A DNA stretch of 14,018 nt from CAYYTU01 sp964474655 (GTDB lineage: Bacteria; Chloroflexota; Anaerolineae; B4-G1): positions 1 to 14,018 of the forward strand of contig CAYYTU010000070.1 in the NCBI GenBank assembly GCA_964474655.1, in the 5' to 3' direction. Below are positions 6,020 through 13,089 of the stretch, one piece after another. The notes beneath the pieces are model-generated. The model was not told the DNA's origin. It ran no database searches and saw only the letters and a list, made by a program, of their open reading frames with translations. The position numbers and the translations under genes were made by a program. The first letter of the stretch is position 1. Each line of letters begins with the position of its first letter.

Positions 6020-7495
6020 ATGCTCACAAACAACGATATTCTGGTACTTGGCTTACTGTTAGACCGTCCAATGCACGGTTATGAGATCAATCAATACATC
6101 AAGGCCGAGGGCGTCACCACCTGGTTCGATATCAGCACAGCCGCCATTTATTACTCGCTCAATAAGCTCCGCCGGCTGGAGTTGATCTCCGAGACACGCT
6201 TGCGCGTCGAGGGAAGCGAGCGTAGCGTCTATCACGTAACCGAGAAAGGCCGAGACCAATTCTTCGCCAGTATGGAACAGACGCTCACCTCGGAGGAGCC
6301 GATCCACTTCGAGTACGATTTAGGCATCTTTTTGCTCAACAAACTGCCGCAGGATAAGGCGCTGGCTTTGTTGGAACAGCGCCTCTCCTACCTCCAGACC
6401 TGGCACGCCGACCTGGAACGCGCGCTCCAAAAAGAGCAGAGAGAAAACGGCAAGCCGCTCCAGATCGCCATCCTGGAGCACTCAATCGCCTGTGCCCAGA
6501 TGGAGATCGAATGGTTGACGGACATCACGAATCAGCTGCGGGAGGAAGAGACAGCGATCGAAAAGTACCGCAGCTTGATGCTCCTCACGGGCAACCTGCA
6601 CGATTTTCACTTGCCCGATCTGATCAAGCTTATCACCTCCGGCGAGCTGAGCGGCACGCTGAAGGTGACTGATGGAGCCTCTGTCCGCACGATCTCTTTC
6701 CAGAAGGGGCGCCCCGTCTGTGCCACCTCCCGCCACCCAGAACCGGAAGGCGAAGTTCGCGACCCTGAGCAGATCAAGCAGGATATTTACGATCTCTTCC
6801 GCTGGCAGGAGGGTTCTTTCACCTTCGATCAGCGAATGGGCCCCCAGGAGAGGTGTCTGGCGCTACAAATGAGCGCCGATGACCTGATTCTGAACGGCTC
6901 GCGCTGGGTCGATAACTGGGCCGCCATCCAACAGGTCGTGCCCTCGCCGGACACTGTCTTCGAGCATCGAACGAACAGCCCTTCTCCGGAGACGCTCGAT
7001 CTGACTGACGAGGAACGCCGGGTTCTAGACGCTCTGGACGGGCTACGAGACGTCTCAGCGGTGGCTATGGCGTGTGAGCTAACCGAGTTCGAAACCAGCA
7101 AGATCCTATACGGACTTTGTGCCGTGGGATTGGCCCAACCAGGGGATCTGAGCAAGATTCGCCTGCGCCGCGTCTTCCGGGAGTTCGCCGAGCTGATGTG
7201 CCGCGCCACGATTCCCTATCGTGAATCCCCCGACGACTTCTCCTGCGAGACCGAGGTCAACGAACGGTGCGAAGATCTACCGATCCGCTTCATCGCCGGT
7301 CGAATTGAGGATCAGACCGATCCTGATCTGCGGACGGAGGAACTGGCCGACGCTTATCGGAGGTTTCTGCAGACGCAGCGCGCGGTGGTAAAGGAGCGAT
7401 TTGGCGCCCAGGTCGCCGAGCAGCTACTCGAACGCGTGCTCTCTCAGGTCAATCCCAACCTGCGAGATGTCCTGGATAACTACAACCTGATATAG
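6020..7495 (+). CDS. PadR-family transcriptional regulator fused to a DUF4388 (PATAN-like) domain
   Basis: The protein has 491 residues. Residues 1-80 form a PadR winged helix (ILVLGLLLDRPMHGYEI, then IYYSLNKLRRLELI and YHVTEKG), and about 90-175 form the PadR helical dimer region. From about 187, LLTGNLHDFHLPDLIKLI, SGTLKV and ISFQKGRPVCA match the DUF4388/PATAN pattern. A further helical region of unknown type runs to the end (about 325-491). PadR proteins are usually 100-190 residues, so this is a long fusion. It is transcribed divergently from the iron-sulfur/NrfD/cytochrome operon, across a region with repeated TATTCAG motifs, so control of that operon is likely but inferred. ATG 6020 is chosen for its fit to the PadR start; the ribosome site (AGGAAG) is close to it and weak. 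Its stop lies 2 nt from the stop of the convergent response regulator. Confidence 0.88.
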   Translation: MLTNNDILVLGLLLDRPMHGYEINQYIKAEGVTTWFDISTAAIYYSLNKLRRLELISETRLRVEGSERSVYHVTEKGRDQFFASMEQTLTSEEPIHFEYDLGIFLLNKLPQDKALALLEQRLSYLQTWHADLERALQKEQRENGKPLQIAILEHSIACAQMEIEWLTDITNQLREEETAIEKYRSLMLLTGNLHDFHLPDLIKLITSGELSGTLKVTDGASVRTISFQKGRPVCATSRHPEPEGEVRDPEQIKQDIYDLFRWQEGSFTFDQRMGPQERCLALQMSADDLILNGSRWVDNWAAIQQVVPSPDTVFEHRTNSPSPETLDLTDEERRVLDALDGLRDVSAVAMACELTEFETSKILYGLCAVGLAQPGDLSKIRLRRVFREFAELMCRATIPYRESPDDFSCETEVNERCEDLPIRFIAGRIEDQTDPDLRTEELADAYRRFLQTQRAVVKERFGAQVAEQLLERVLSQVNPNLRDVLDNYNLI

Positions 7496-7497
7496 CG

Positions 7498-8160
7498 TCA
7501 TCCCTCATCCAGCCGAATCAGCCCCTTGCGCAAGGCGTACTTGACCAGCTCGGCGCGGTTGTGCAGGTGGAGCTGTTTCATAATGTTCTCGCGATGGCGC
7601 TCCACCGTTTTCTTGCTGATGGCAAGCCGCTCGCCGATCGCCTCATTCGACAGCCCCTCAGCGATCAGCGTCAGCACCTCGCGCTGACGCCGGGTCAAGC
7701 CATCGTAAGCCGCGCGCTCGGCTTCACAATCATCGCCCCGTAGGCAATCCTGAACCAGCGTGCCGGCCACCGTGGGATGGAGGAAGATATCCCCTCGTGC
7801 CACCACCTCAATCGCCGTCAACAGCAACTGTGGCGAAGCCCGCTTGGGGACGTAGCCGCTGGCTCCGGCCTTCAACATCTCGAAGAAGTAAGCTTCCTCT
7901 TCGTGAATGGAAAGCGCCAGCACGTTGACCGCCGGGGTGGTCTCTTTGATCCGTCGGGTGGCCTGGATGCCGTCCAGGTCGGGCATCGTGATATCCATCA
8001 GCACCACGTCTGGCTTGAGCTCATTAGCCAGCGACACCGCCTCCTCGCCGCCGGTCGCTTCACCGACCACCTCCATAGCCTCCTGTTTTTCAAGCAAGGA
8101 CTTGAGCCCGGCCCTTACGATATCGTGGTCATCCGCCAGCAGCAATTGAATCCGGTTCAA
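7498..8160 (-). CDS. NarL/FixJ-type response regulator
   Basis: The 220-residue protein has a receiver domain (about 3-120) with the acidic pair D10/D11, phospho-acceptor D56 (VVLMDITMPD), S84 and K106. A LuxR-type helix-turn-helix follows at about 150-215 (LTRRQREVLTLIAEGLSN, then ISKKTVERHRENIM). It should bind DNA when phosphorylated by the adjacent kinase. The start is TTG 8160, which overlaps the kinase stop (TTGA, 4 nt) and has AGGAGG upstream; the RIQLLLADDHD beginning is canonical, so no longer form is needed. Target genes are not shown by the sequence; the decaheme cytochrome and the NrfD operon are candidates. Confidence 0.95.
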   Translation of the reverse strand: MNRIQLLLADDHDIVRAGLKSLLEKQEAMEVVGEATGGEEAVSLANELKPDVVLMDITMPDLDGIQATRRIKETTPAVNVLALSIHEEEAYFFEMLKAGASGYVPKRASPQLLLTAIEVVARGDIFLHPTVAGTLVQDCLRGDDCEAERAAYDGLTRRQREVLTLIAEGLSNEAIGERLAISKKTVERHRENIMKQLHLHNRAELVKYALRKGLIRLDEG

Positions 8161-9674
8161 GGTGACTCTCCTCCTGTCTCGTTCGGGCCAGGTGTGATAG
8201 GAGCCTGGGCAATGATAGACGTGCCCTCACCCGGCGTCGATTCGATGTCTAGACATCCATCCACCAGCTGAATCCGCTCGACCATACCGGCCAGGCCCCA
8301 TTCGCCCTTCTCAAGGCTGACAGAGCGGTCAGGCACCACCTCCATCCCTCGACCGTCGTCGGTGACCTGGAGCACGATCTCAGCAGCAGTGAAGGAGATC
8401 CGAACCGCGACGTGCTCGGCCTGGGCGTGTTTGGCGGCGTTGGTCAGCGATTCTTGCGCGATGCGGTAGAGCGTGATCTCGAGTTCGGAGGAGAGACGCC
8501 GCTCTTCGCCCTCCACCGTCACGTCCACAGTGAAGGGATAACGCTCGGAGCACTCGTTGGCATAGGTGATGAGAGCCGGAATCATCCCCAGTTCATCCAG
8601 CACCGTCGGGCGCAGCCGGGCCGTCAGGCCCTGCAGGTCCTCCAACACCTCTTGTGTCAGGCAGCACAGATGCTCGATCTGCTGGCGAACCTCGATACAA
8701 CAATTGGAGACGGTCTCCTCAACCGCCGCCAGCTCAAAGGAAAGGCCGGTCAGCGCCTGACCGGCCTCGTCGTGGAGCTCCCGCGCGATGTGACGACGTT
8801 CTTCCTCCTGTGCCCTCACCACTCGCTGGAATAAGTTCCGTTGCAGCGCCTCTCGCTCCCTCATCTCCTCCGTGAGCCGCCGTTGGGCCTCCAATCGCTT
8901 ACGGGTCAGGTGCCTGACCCGCTGCTGGCGTTCCAGGTCAAAGAGTCGTAACGCCCGCGTGGTGAAGATTGCCACCACGCACGCCAATCCGGCACGCAGG
9001 AGCTGGATCGGGAGGTGAAAGAGGCCCATAAACAGATCGGGGGTGATGAAAGTGGAGGGCGGAAGCGGGCTGGGGCCCGTGAAGACTTGCCCCGGAATAC
9101 CATAGAGCAAGAATGCCAGCCCCACGACGCGCAAATCGCGCGAGAAGGCGGCCTGAGGCCCATCCAAGCAGTGGCTATACTGACACAACCCAACAGCCGC
9201 CAGCACCGCGCCGGGCACGGCCAGGCTGTAGCGGCACCAGGTATCGATAGCGGCGATAAAAGCATCGCGCTCCCCACTCCAGGTGTGTCCAATCCCCAAG
9301 CTGCCTGCGACGAAAACGATCAAGATCAGCCAACGTGCTTTCCACCAGCGACGCCGCCCGGCGACGACCAGCAGTTGAAAGCCGAACTCCATCAACAGGA
9401 TGAACGAGAGGGTCAACAGGAACACCCGGGCCCATTGGGCAGTGCGCGTCAAGAGCTCGGGCCTGATCTTCTGGAACATCTCGAACCACTCGTGTACGCC
9501 GTGCACCATCCCAAATGCAGCCAGAAAGGGTAGCCCGCGGATCATTGAGAGGGTTGAAGGCCGTGAGACCTCCACCCAGACGATGACGCCAGTGACGAAG
9601 AAGGCCAGGCCATAGAAGAAATAGATCTCCACAGCGTGGGTGCGGAAGAACGTACAGAGGAAACAATCAGTCAT
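8157..9674 (-). CDS. Membrane sensor histidine kinase (NarX/DegS-like, HisKA_3)
   Basis: The 505-residue protein has several membrane segments in residues 15-240, a coiled-coil linker at about 245-295, a HisKA_3 dimerisation domain with phospho-acceptor His301 (RRHIARELHDEAGQALTGL), and an HATPase domain with N-box N412, DDGRGM (439-444) and GLAGMVER (460-467). This is the standard partner of NarL-type regulators, and the downstream regulator gene overlaps it. The membrane sensor part has a CFLC pair at residues 4-7 and a conserved-looking MVHGVHEWFEM segment (57-67); either may sense redox state or bind a metal or heme, but that is a guess. ATG 9674 has no clear ribosome site. Confidence 0.92.
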   Translation of the reverse strand: MTDCFLCTFFRTHAVEIYFFYGLAFFVTGVIVWVEVSRPSTLSMIRGLPFLAAFGMVHGVHEWFEMFQKIRPELLTRTAQWARVFLLTLSFILLMEFGFQLLVVAGRRRWWKARWLILIVFVAGSLGIGHTWSGERDAFIAAIDTWCRYSLAVPGAVLAAVGLCQYSHCLDGPQAAFSRDLRVVGLAFLLYGIPGQVFTGPSPLPPSTFITPDLFMGLFHLPIQLLRAGLACVVAIFTTRALRLFDLERQQRVRHLTRKRLEAQRRLTEEMREREALQRNLFQRVVRAQEEERRHIARELHDEAGQALTGLSFELAAVEETVSNCCIEVRQQIEHLCCLTQEVLEDLQGLTARLRPTVLDELGMIPALITYANECSERYPFTVDVTVEGEERRLSSELEITLYRIAQESLTNAAKHAQAEHVAVRISFTAAEIVLQVTDDGRGMEVVPDRSVSLEKGEWGLAGMVERIQLVDGCLDIESTPGEGTSIIAQAPITPGPNETGGESP

Positions 9675-9842
9675 AGGATGCGTGCCGCACGGCCGGCTGG
9701 TTGGGCAAGCGAAGCCGACTCATCAATTCCACCCGGCAAGGATAAGACCGGACCACCTTACAACCATCTAGCTCGGCTTTCAACCGACGATTTCTGTTTT
9801 GCCCAATGTCTTTGTATCGCTCAAACGCTAGCCCGGTGCCCA

Positions 9843-9878
9843 GGGGGAAGCAGGACGCCGTTCGGCATCTGCTCCCCC
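9843..9878 (-). other. Strong hairpin after the decaheme gene
   Basis: GGGGGA (9843-9848) pairs with TCCCCC (9873-9878). After one bulged A, GCAG (9850-9853) pairs with CTGC (9869-9872), and an inner GCC/GGC stem closes a GTTC loop. It lies about 20 nt past the cytochrome stop on the minus strand and has no T-run, so it may limit read-through into the kinase gene or protect the mRNA end. In the remaining gap (9675-9842), TTGAAA followed 17 nt later by TAAGGT is a weak candidate kinase promoter only. Confidence 0.6.
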
Positions 9879-9891
9879 CACTGACAGTCAG

Positions 9892-9910
9892 GCTGTCGCT
9901 ACTCGACAGC
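9892..9910. other. Small perfect inverted repeat around the stop codon
   Basis: GCTGTCG (9892-9898) and CGACAGC (9904-9910) form a 7-bp stem whose 5-nt loop contains the TAG stop of the decaheme cytochrome. No T-run follows. It may act together with the larger hairpin 14 nt further downstream. Confidence 0.5.
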
Positions 9911-12070
9911 AGGCCGCGTCAAAGCGTCCAGGTCGATGGGAACCCAATCCTCCATATCCACCAGGGAGTCGTGCAGAACTTGGATGATGTACTTGGGATT
10001 ATGGGTGTAGGCGCCCGGGTCCTTGGCCACGTACTGGTAGTTGTAGGCCGCTTTCAGCAGACGCGGCGTCCAGGTGTCGTATTGATTGCCGTAGTTAGCC
10101 TCATCGGGGTCGATCACGCCGTTCTCGTTGGTGTCGATGAAGAAGTAGGGGTAAGCGTGCGAATCGTAGACGAGGGCCGTACCTACCTCATCCGCAGCGT
10201 AGGCCTGGATGGCAGCGTAGAGCGCATCGTGGAGCGTCTTGATCTCCTCCGCGATGCCTTCTTCCGCGTCGCCGTCACCGTCGTAGTCAGCCTCCGAATC
10301 CTCGTGGCGGATCGCCCGAGCGTCCTCCAGGCTCCCCACGCCTGAGTGGCACACGCCGCAGGGCTGGGCATCGACTTCCAGACTGTGGGCATCGTGACAT
10401 TCGGTGCACTCGTTGACCTCTGCCGGGTGCGTCGTCTGGCCCAGATAAGTCTGGCCTTCATACTCGTAAGCTCCCTGAGCCTCGGTGCCGAAGAGAGTCG
10501 CGCCGGCAGCGAAATAGTGGACGTTAAGGAAGCCCAGCTCTTCGGACACACCATCGACGTCCATACCGGCGGTCGCCGCTTGGACGCTAGCCGTAGACTC
10601 GCGTCCCTGGTGACAGTTCAGGCAAAGGTTGTTATCCGCATCCTCCGAAGTCACCATAGCGCCACTGGGGAACGCTACTTCTTCAATATCGTAGACAGAG
10701 TAACCCGGCACGGCATCGTGACAAGTTGAGCACTCAAAACCGTTGGCCACCGACTGGGAAACGTCGACCCCTTCGTCGAGATGGAAAGGGAGACCATCAG
10801 CCGAGTGACACTTGGCGCAGGAACCGGGCACGGCGCCATCTTCGTCCCAATGGCGGAACGCCTCGGAGGAGCCATCGAAGTGACCGACGTCAGTCCGCTG
10901 TAGATCAGCCGTCAAGGCAGCATCCAGGTCCTCGATGGCGTCGTAGAGCAGCTCGATGATATACTTACCACCGTGAGCATAACCTCCTGGGTCCTTGATC
11001 GAGACCTGGTAGTTGTAGGCTGCCTTCAGCAGACGCGGCGTCCAGGCTTCGTATTGATTGCCGTAGTTGATCTCATCCTCGTCAGGTTGACCGTCTTCGT
11101 TGGTGTCGATGAAGAAATAAGGGTAAGCGTGCGAATCGTATACGATGGCGGTTCCGACTACCTCGCTGGCATAGGTCTGGATAGCCCCGTAGAGCACCTC
11201 TTGCAGGCCCGCGAGTTCGTAGTAAAGCCCTTCGTCGAGGTCACCATCGCCGTCGTAATCCACCGGGGAGCCCTTCGTGCGAATCTCCTTGAGCGATTCC
11301 CGATCGGAGACACCGATGTGGCAGTCGGCACAGGTCTCCACGTCGATCTCCAGTGAATGGGGGTCGTGACACTCATAACAAGTGGTGGCTTGCTCGACGT
11401 GGGTGAACTGTACATCGTAGGACTTCCCTTCGTACTGGTATCCTCCCTCGGCCATAGCGCCATACTGGGTCGCGGCTGCGGCGTAGTAGTGGATGTTGAC
11501 GAAGCCCAGCTCCTCGCTGGAGGTATCCGCATCGACGTCCACCGCAGCGATGGACTCGTTCACCGTGGCAGTGGACGCCCGCCCCTGGTGACATTCCATG
11601 CAACGGGCCTCAGCCCCCAGGTCGGCGACTTCCAGACCGGATGGGAAGACCACGCTCGTCATCTGAGCAGTGCCCTCATTGTGGCAGGTCTGACAAGTGA
11701 CCACCGTGCCGATCTCGGCGGCGTTCTCGACGGTGCCGGCCTCCGTCCCATCCAGCCCCAAGAAATCCAGATAGCCCGGCTCACTGTGACATTTAGCGCA
11801 TCTCGCCGGTACCTCCGCGGGATCATCCTCGTCCCAATGAGTAAACGCCTCAGCCTCAGCATCGGCATGGCCAGAAGAGGCCCACTCATCCGCAAAAGGG
11901 ATATCTTCAGAAAGCTCTGCTGATACCTCTGGGCATTCCGGACATTCGGGGCACTCAACGGGTTCAACCGTCGGGCATGGGGTAGCGGTCTCAGATGGCC
12001 CGCAGGCAGATAACGCTGCTGCCATCACGAATAAAAGCGCCACCGCCCAATTGCGTTTTAGATGTATCAT
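9899..12070 (-). CDS. Decaheme lipoprotein cytochrome c with two pentaheme modules and EF-hand-like loops
   Basis: The 723-residue protein starts with a lipoprotein signal (lipobox ALSAC, Cys23) and a short Cys-rich stalk (CPTVEPVECPECPECPEV, 32-49). Two homologous modules follow, each with five CXXCH sites. Module 1 has CAKCH (91), CQTCH (126), CMECH (157), CYECH (231) and CADCH (247). Module 2 has CAKCH (418), CSTCH (447), CLNCH (483), CTECH (555) and CGVCH (571). Each module ends with two calcium-type loops, DYDGDGD (271, 595) and DTNEDG/DTNENG (322, 646), and a helical tail (WTPRLLKAAYNYQ). The product is likely surface-anchored and carries electrons between partners. It is not close in sequence to the two cytochromes of the other operon. 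ATG 12070 has AGGAGA 6 nt upstream. The two-component genes lie downstream after 224 nt and could be co-transcribed or sense the same conditions. Confidence 0.93.
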   Translation of the reverse strand: MIHLKRNWAVALLFVMAAALSACGPSETATPCPTVEPVECPECPECPEVSAELSEDIPFADEWASSGHADAEAEAFTHWDEDDPAEVPARCAKCHSEPGYLDFLGLDGTEAGTVENAAEIGTVVTCQTCHNEGTAQMTSVVFPSGLEVADLGAEARCMECHQGRASTATVNESIAAVDVDADTSSEELGFVNIHYYAAAATQYGAMAEGGYQYEGKSYDVQFTHVEQATTCYECHDPHSLEIDVETCADCHIGVSDRESLKEIRTKGSPVDYDGDGDLDEGLYYELAGLQEVLYGAIQTYASEVVGTAIVYDSHAYPYFFIDTNEDGQPDEDEINYGNQYEAWTPRLLKAAYNYQVSIKDPGGYAHGGKYIIELLYDAIEDLDAALTADLQRTDVGHFDGSSEAFRHWDEDGAVPGSCAKCHSADGLPFHLDEGVDVSQSVANGFECSTCHDAVPGYSVYDIEEVAFPSGAMVTSEDADNNLCLNCHQGRESTASVQAATAGMDVDGVSEELGFLNVHYFAAGATLFGTEAQGAYEYEGQTYLGQTTHPAEVNECTECHDAHSLEVDAQPCGVCHSGVGSLEDARAIRHEDSEADYDGDGDAEEGIAEEIKTLHDALYAAIQAYAADEVGTALVYDSHAYPYFFIDTNENGVIDPDEANYGNQYDTWTPRLLKAAYNYQYVAKDPGAYTHNPKYIIQVLHDSLVDMEDWVPIDLDALTRPAVE
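9953..11845 (-). repeat. Tandem gene-internal duplication (pentaheme modules)
   Basis: Module 1 (about 11845-10925) and module 2 (about 10861-9953) match along their length with an offset of 324-327 codons. Shared runs include EELGF.N.HY, VYDSHAYPYFFIDTNE, NYGNQY and WTPRLLKAAYNYQ. All five heme sites and both calcium-type loops are kept in each copy. Confidence 0.9.
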
Positions 12071-12094
12071 CGTCTCTCTCCTATCATAATCAAA

Positions 12095-12163
12095 TTACTC
12101 AATCGTTCTATGCTGGTAGCGGCGTACGGGCATACGATGTGCCATCGCGCAATTTAGATTCAA
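12095..12163 (-). CDS. Possible 22-residue leader peptide
   Basis: A TTG codon at 12163, preceded 5 nt upstream by AAGGAGG (12175-12169), opens a frame of 22 codons ending in TAA 12095, 24 nt before the decaheme cytochrome start. The peptide begins MNLNCAMAHRMPVRRY and is basic. The spacing of the ribosome site is ideal, but a frame this short can arise by chance and I recognise no family. It could couple translation to the cytochrome or be the remnant of another gene start. I see no convincing promoter in 12071-12233. Confidence 0.25.
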   Translation of the reverse strand: MNLNCAMAHRMPVRRYQHRTIE

Positions 12164-12233
12164 TAGCACCTCCTTCCTGATTGTAGATGGGCAGCCCACC
12201 ATCCAGTGAACACGTCCGGGAGAATCTTAACTT

Positions 12234-12396
12234 GTAACCGTTCAGGTAGCGGTCGATATAACCGCCGAGAACGCAGAGAGCGCAGAGAAACTGAAGGAAA
12301 AGCTTTGTCAAGCTGATCAAAATATTGAAAAATAGCCTGTCTCAGCGATCTCTGCGCCCTCCGCGGTGAAAAAAGCATAACCATCTGAACGGTTAC
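12234..12396. mobile_element. MITE-like element with 12-bp TIRs and 8-bp target duplication
   Basis: The ends are the perfect inverted repeats GTAACCGTTCAG (12234-12245) and CTGAACGGTTAC (12385-12396). The element is flanked on both sides by the identical 8-mer CTTAACTT (12226-12233 and 12397-12404), the mark of a transposition event. Inside, ACCGCCGAG..CGCAGAG (12261-12283) pairs with 12345-12367 at 19 of 23 positions, so the whole 163 bp can fold on itself. There is no transposase frame, so it must depend on one encoded elsewhere. A second copy begins at 13966 in the same direction. Confidence 0.85.
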
Positions 12397-12404
12397 CTTA
12401 ACTT

Positions 12405-12644
12405 TTGCAAGAAAGGGCTTTGGCTTCGCTCACACGTACCGACCCGATATCGTACCACAGCGGGTATGAGGCTTCGCGTCACGCCGTGATAAGATACGGC
12501 GCTGGAATTCTTTACCGCAGATCTCCCAGCACCGTCTGTTTACAGCGGCGCGACGATAGCAAAGCGTCTTTGTTTTTGTGCAAAAATTAAATGGTAAATC
12601 CGCTTCCCACGCAGTATCGCCTGCACTAGAACAGATATGGAGGT
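12405..12644. other. Non-coding stretch, no recognised gene
   Basis: No frame here has a credible ribosome site or recognisable protein. The only structure I see is a hairpin, CGCCGT (12482-12487) with ACGGCG (12496-12501) around an 8-nt loop, lacking a T-run. Together with the repeats on either side it makes 12071-13089 free of normal genes. Confidence 0.5.
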
Positions 12645-12662
12645 ATGGGGTATTTACCCCAT
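12645..12662. repeat. 18-bp perfect palindrome
   Basis: ATGGGGTA, two bases, then TACCCCAT (12645-12662). It could be an operator, a hairpin, or the end of a mobile repeat, because the larger inverted-repeat element begins 20 bp further on. No gene starts close by on either strand. Confidence 0.55.
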
Positions 12663-12682
12663 AATATTTGGGTAAGATAGCC

Positions 12683-12931
12683 TATATTATACTTACAAGA
12701 ACTCAGGGGACAAGTAGGAGAAACGGGGCACTGGACTTTGGGCAAATCCTGTACAATCTTCCCGAAAGCTCTCAGATACGATGAAACTGACTGGGAACGA
12801 TCCGAAAGCAGCCTCTTTTGATCTTTTAATCATACTTTGCAGCTTTCGACGAGATTATTGGCGAAGACCTGATTTTACCCAAAGTCCCAAACGTATCCTC
12901 TTGCCCACAAGTACAATCCTGTGATAATATA
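12683..12931. repeat. About 250-bp imperfect inverted-repeat element
   Basis: The outer ends TATATTAT (12683-12690) and ATAATATA (12924-12931) are inverted copies. Further inside, GGACTTTGGGCAAATC (12733-12748) is matched in reverse by GATTTTACCCAAAGTCC (12871-12887), and CGAAAGCT (12763-12770) by AGCTTTCG (12841-12848). Arms of about 88 bp therefore surround a roughly 70-bp centre. There is no coding frame. It looks like a decayed second MITE family; I could not find a target duplication. Confidence 0.5.
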
Positions 12932-12977
12932 AATGAGGAGGATACCTTGACACTGATCGTTCCGCTTTCGCCAAGTC

Positions 12978-13029
12978 GTCATCCTTCGACAGGCTTCGGC
13001 GTGAGCTCAGCCGAATGGTTCAGGATGAC
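12978..13029. repeat. 52-bp nested palindromic repeat
   Basis: GTCATCCT (12978-12985) and AGGATGAC (13022-13029) form the outer arms. TTCGGC (12995-13000) and GCCGAA (13010-13015) form an inner stem. The type resembles short dispersed palindromes found many times in some environmental genomes. It lies 60 bp before the SDR gene and could fold in that gene's leader. Confidence 0.6.
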
Positions 13030-13089
13030 TATCAAGGGATCAACTTCGTCGAAATCTCGTTGTAGCGCTAATGAAAGGAGATCAAAGTC

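Noticed and set aside
9636..9884. Plus-strand frame across the kinase upstream gap
   Set aside because: No ribosome site and no recognisable protein; it crosses the hairpin after the cytochrome gene.
12405..12590. Plus-strand frame of 61 codons
   Set aside because: Composition and lack of a ribosome site look random; it begins at the edge of the MITE.
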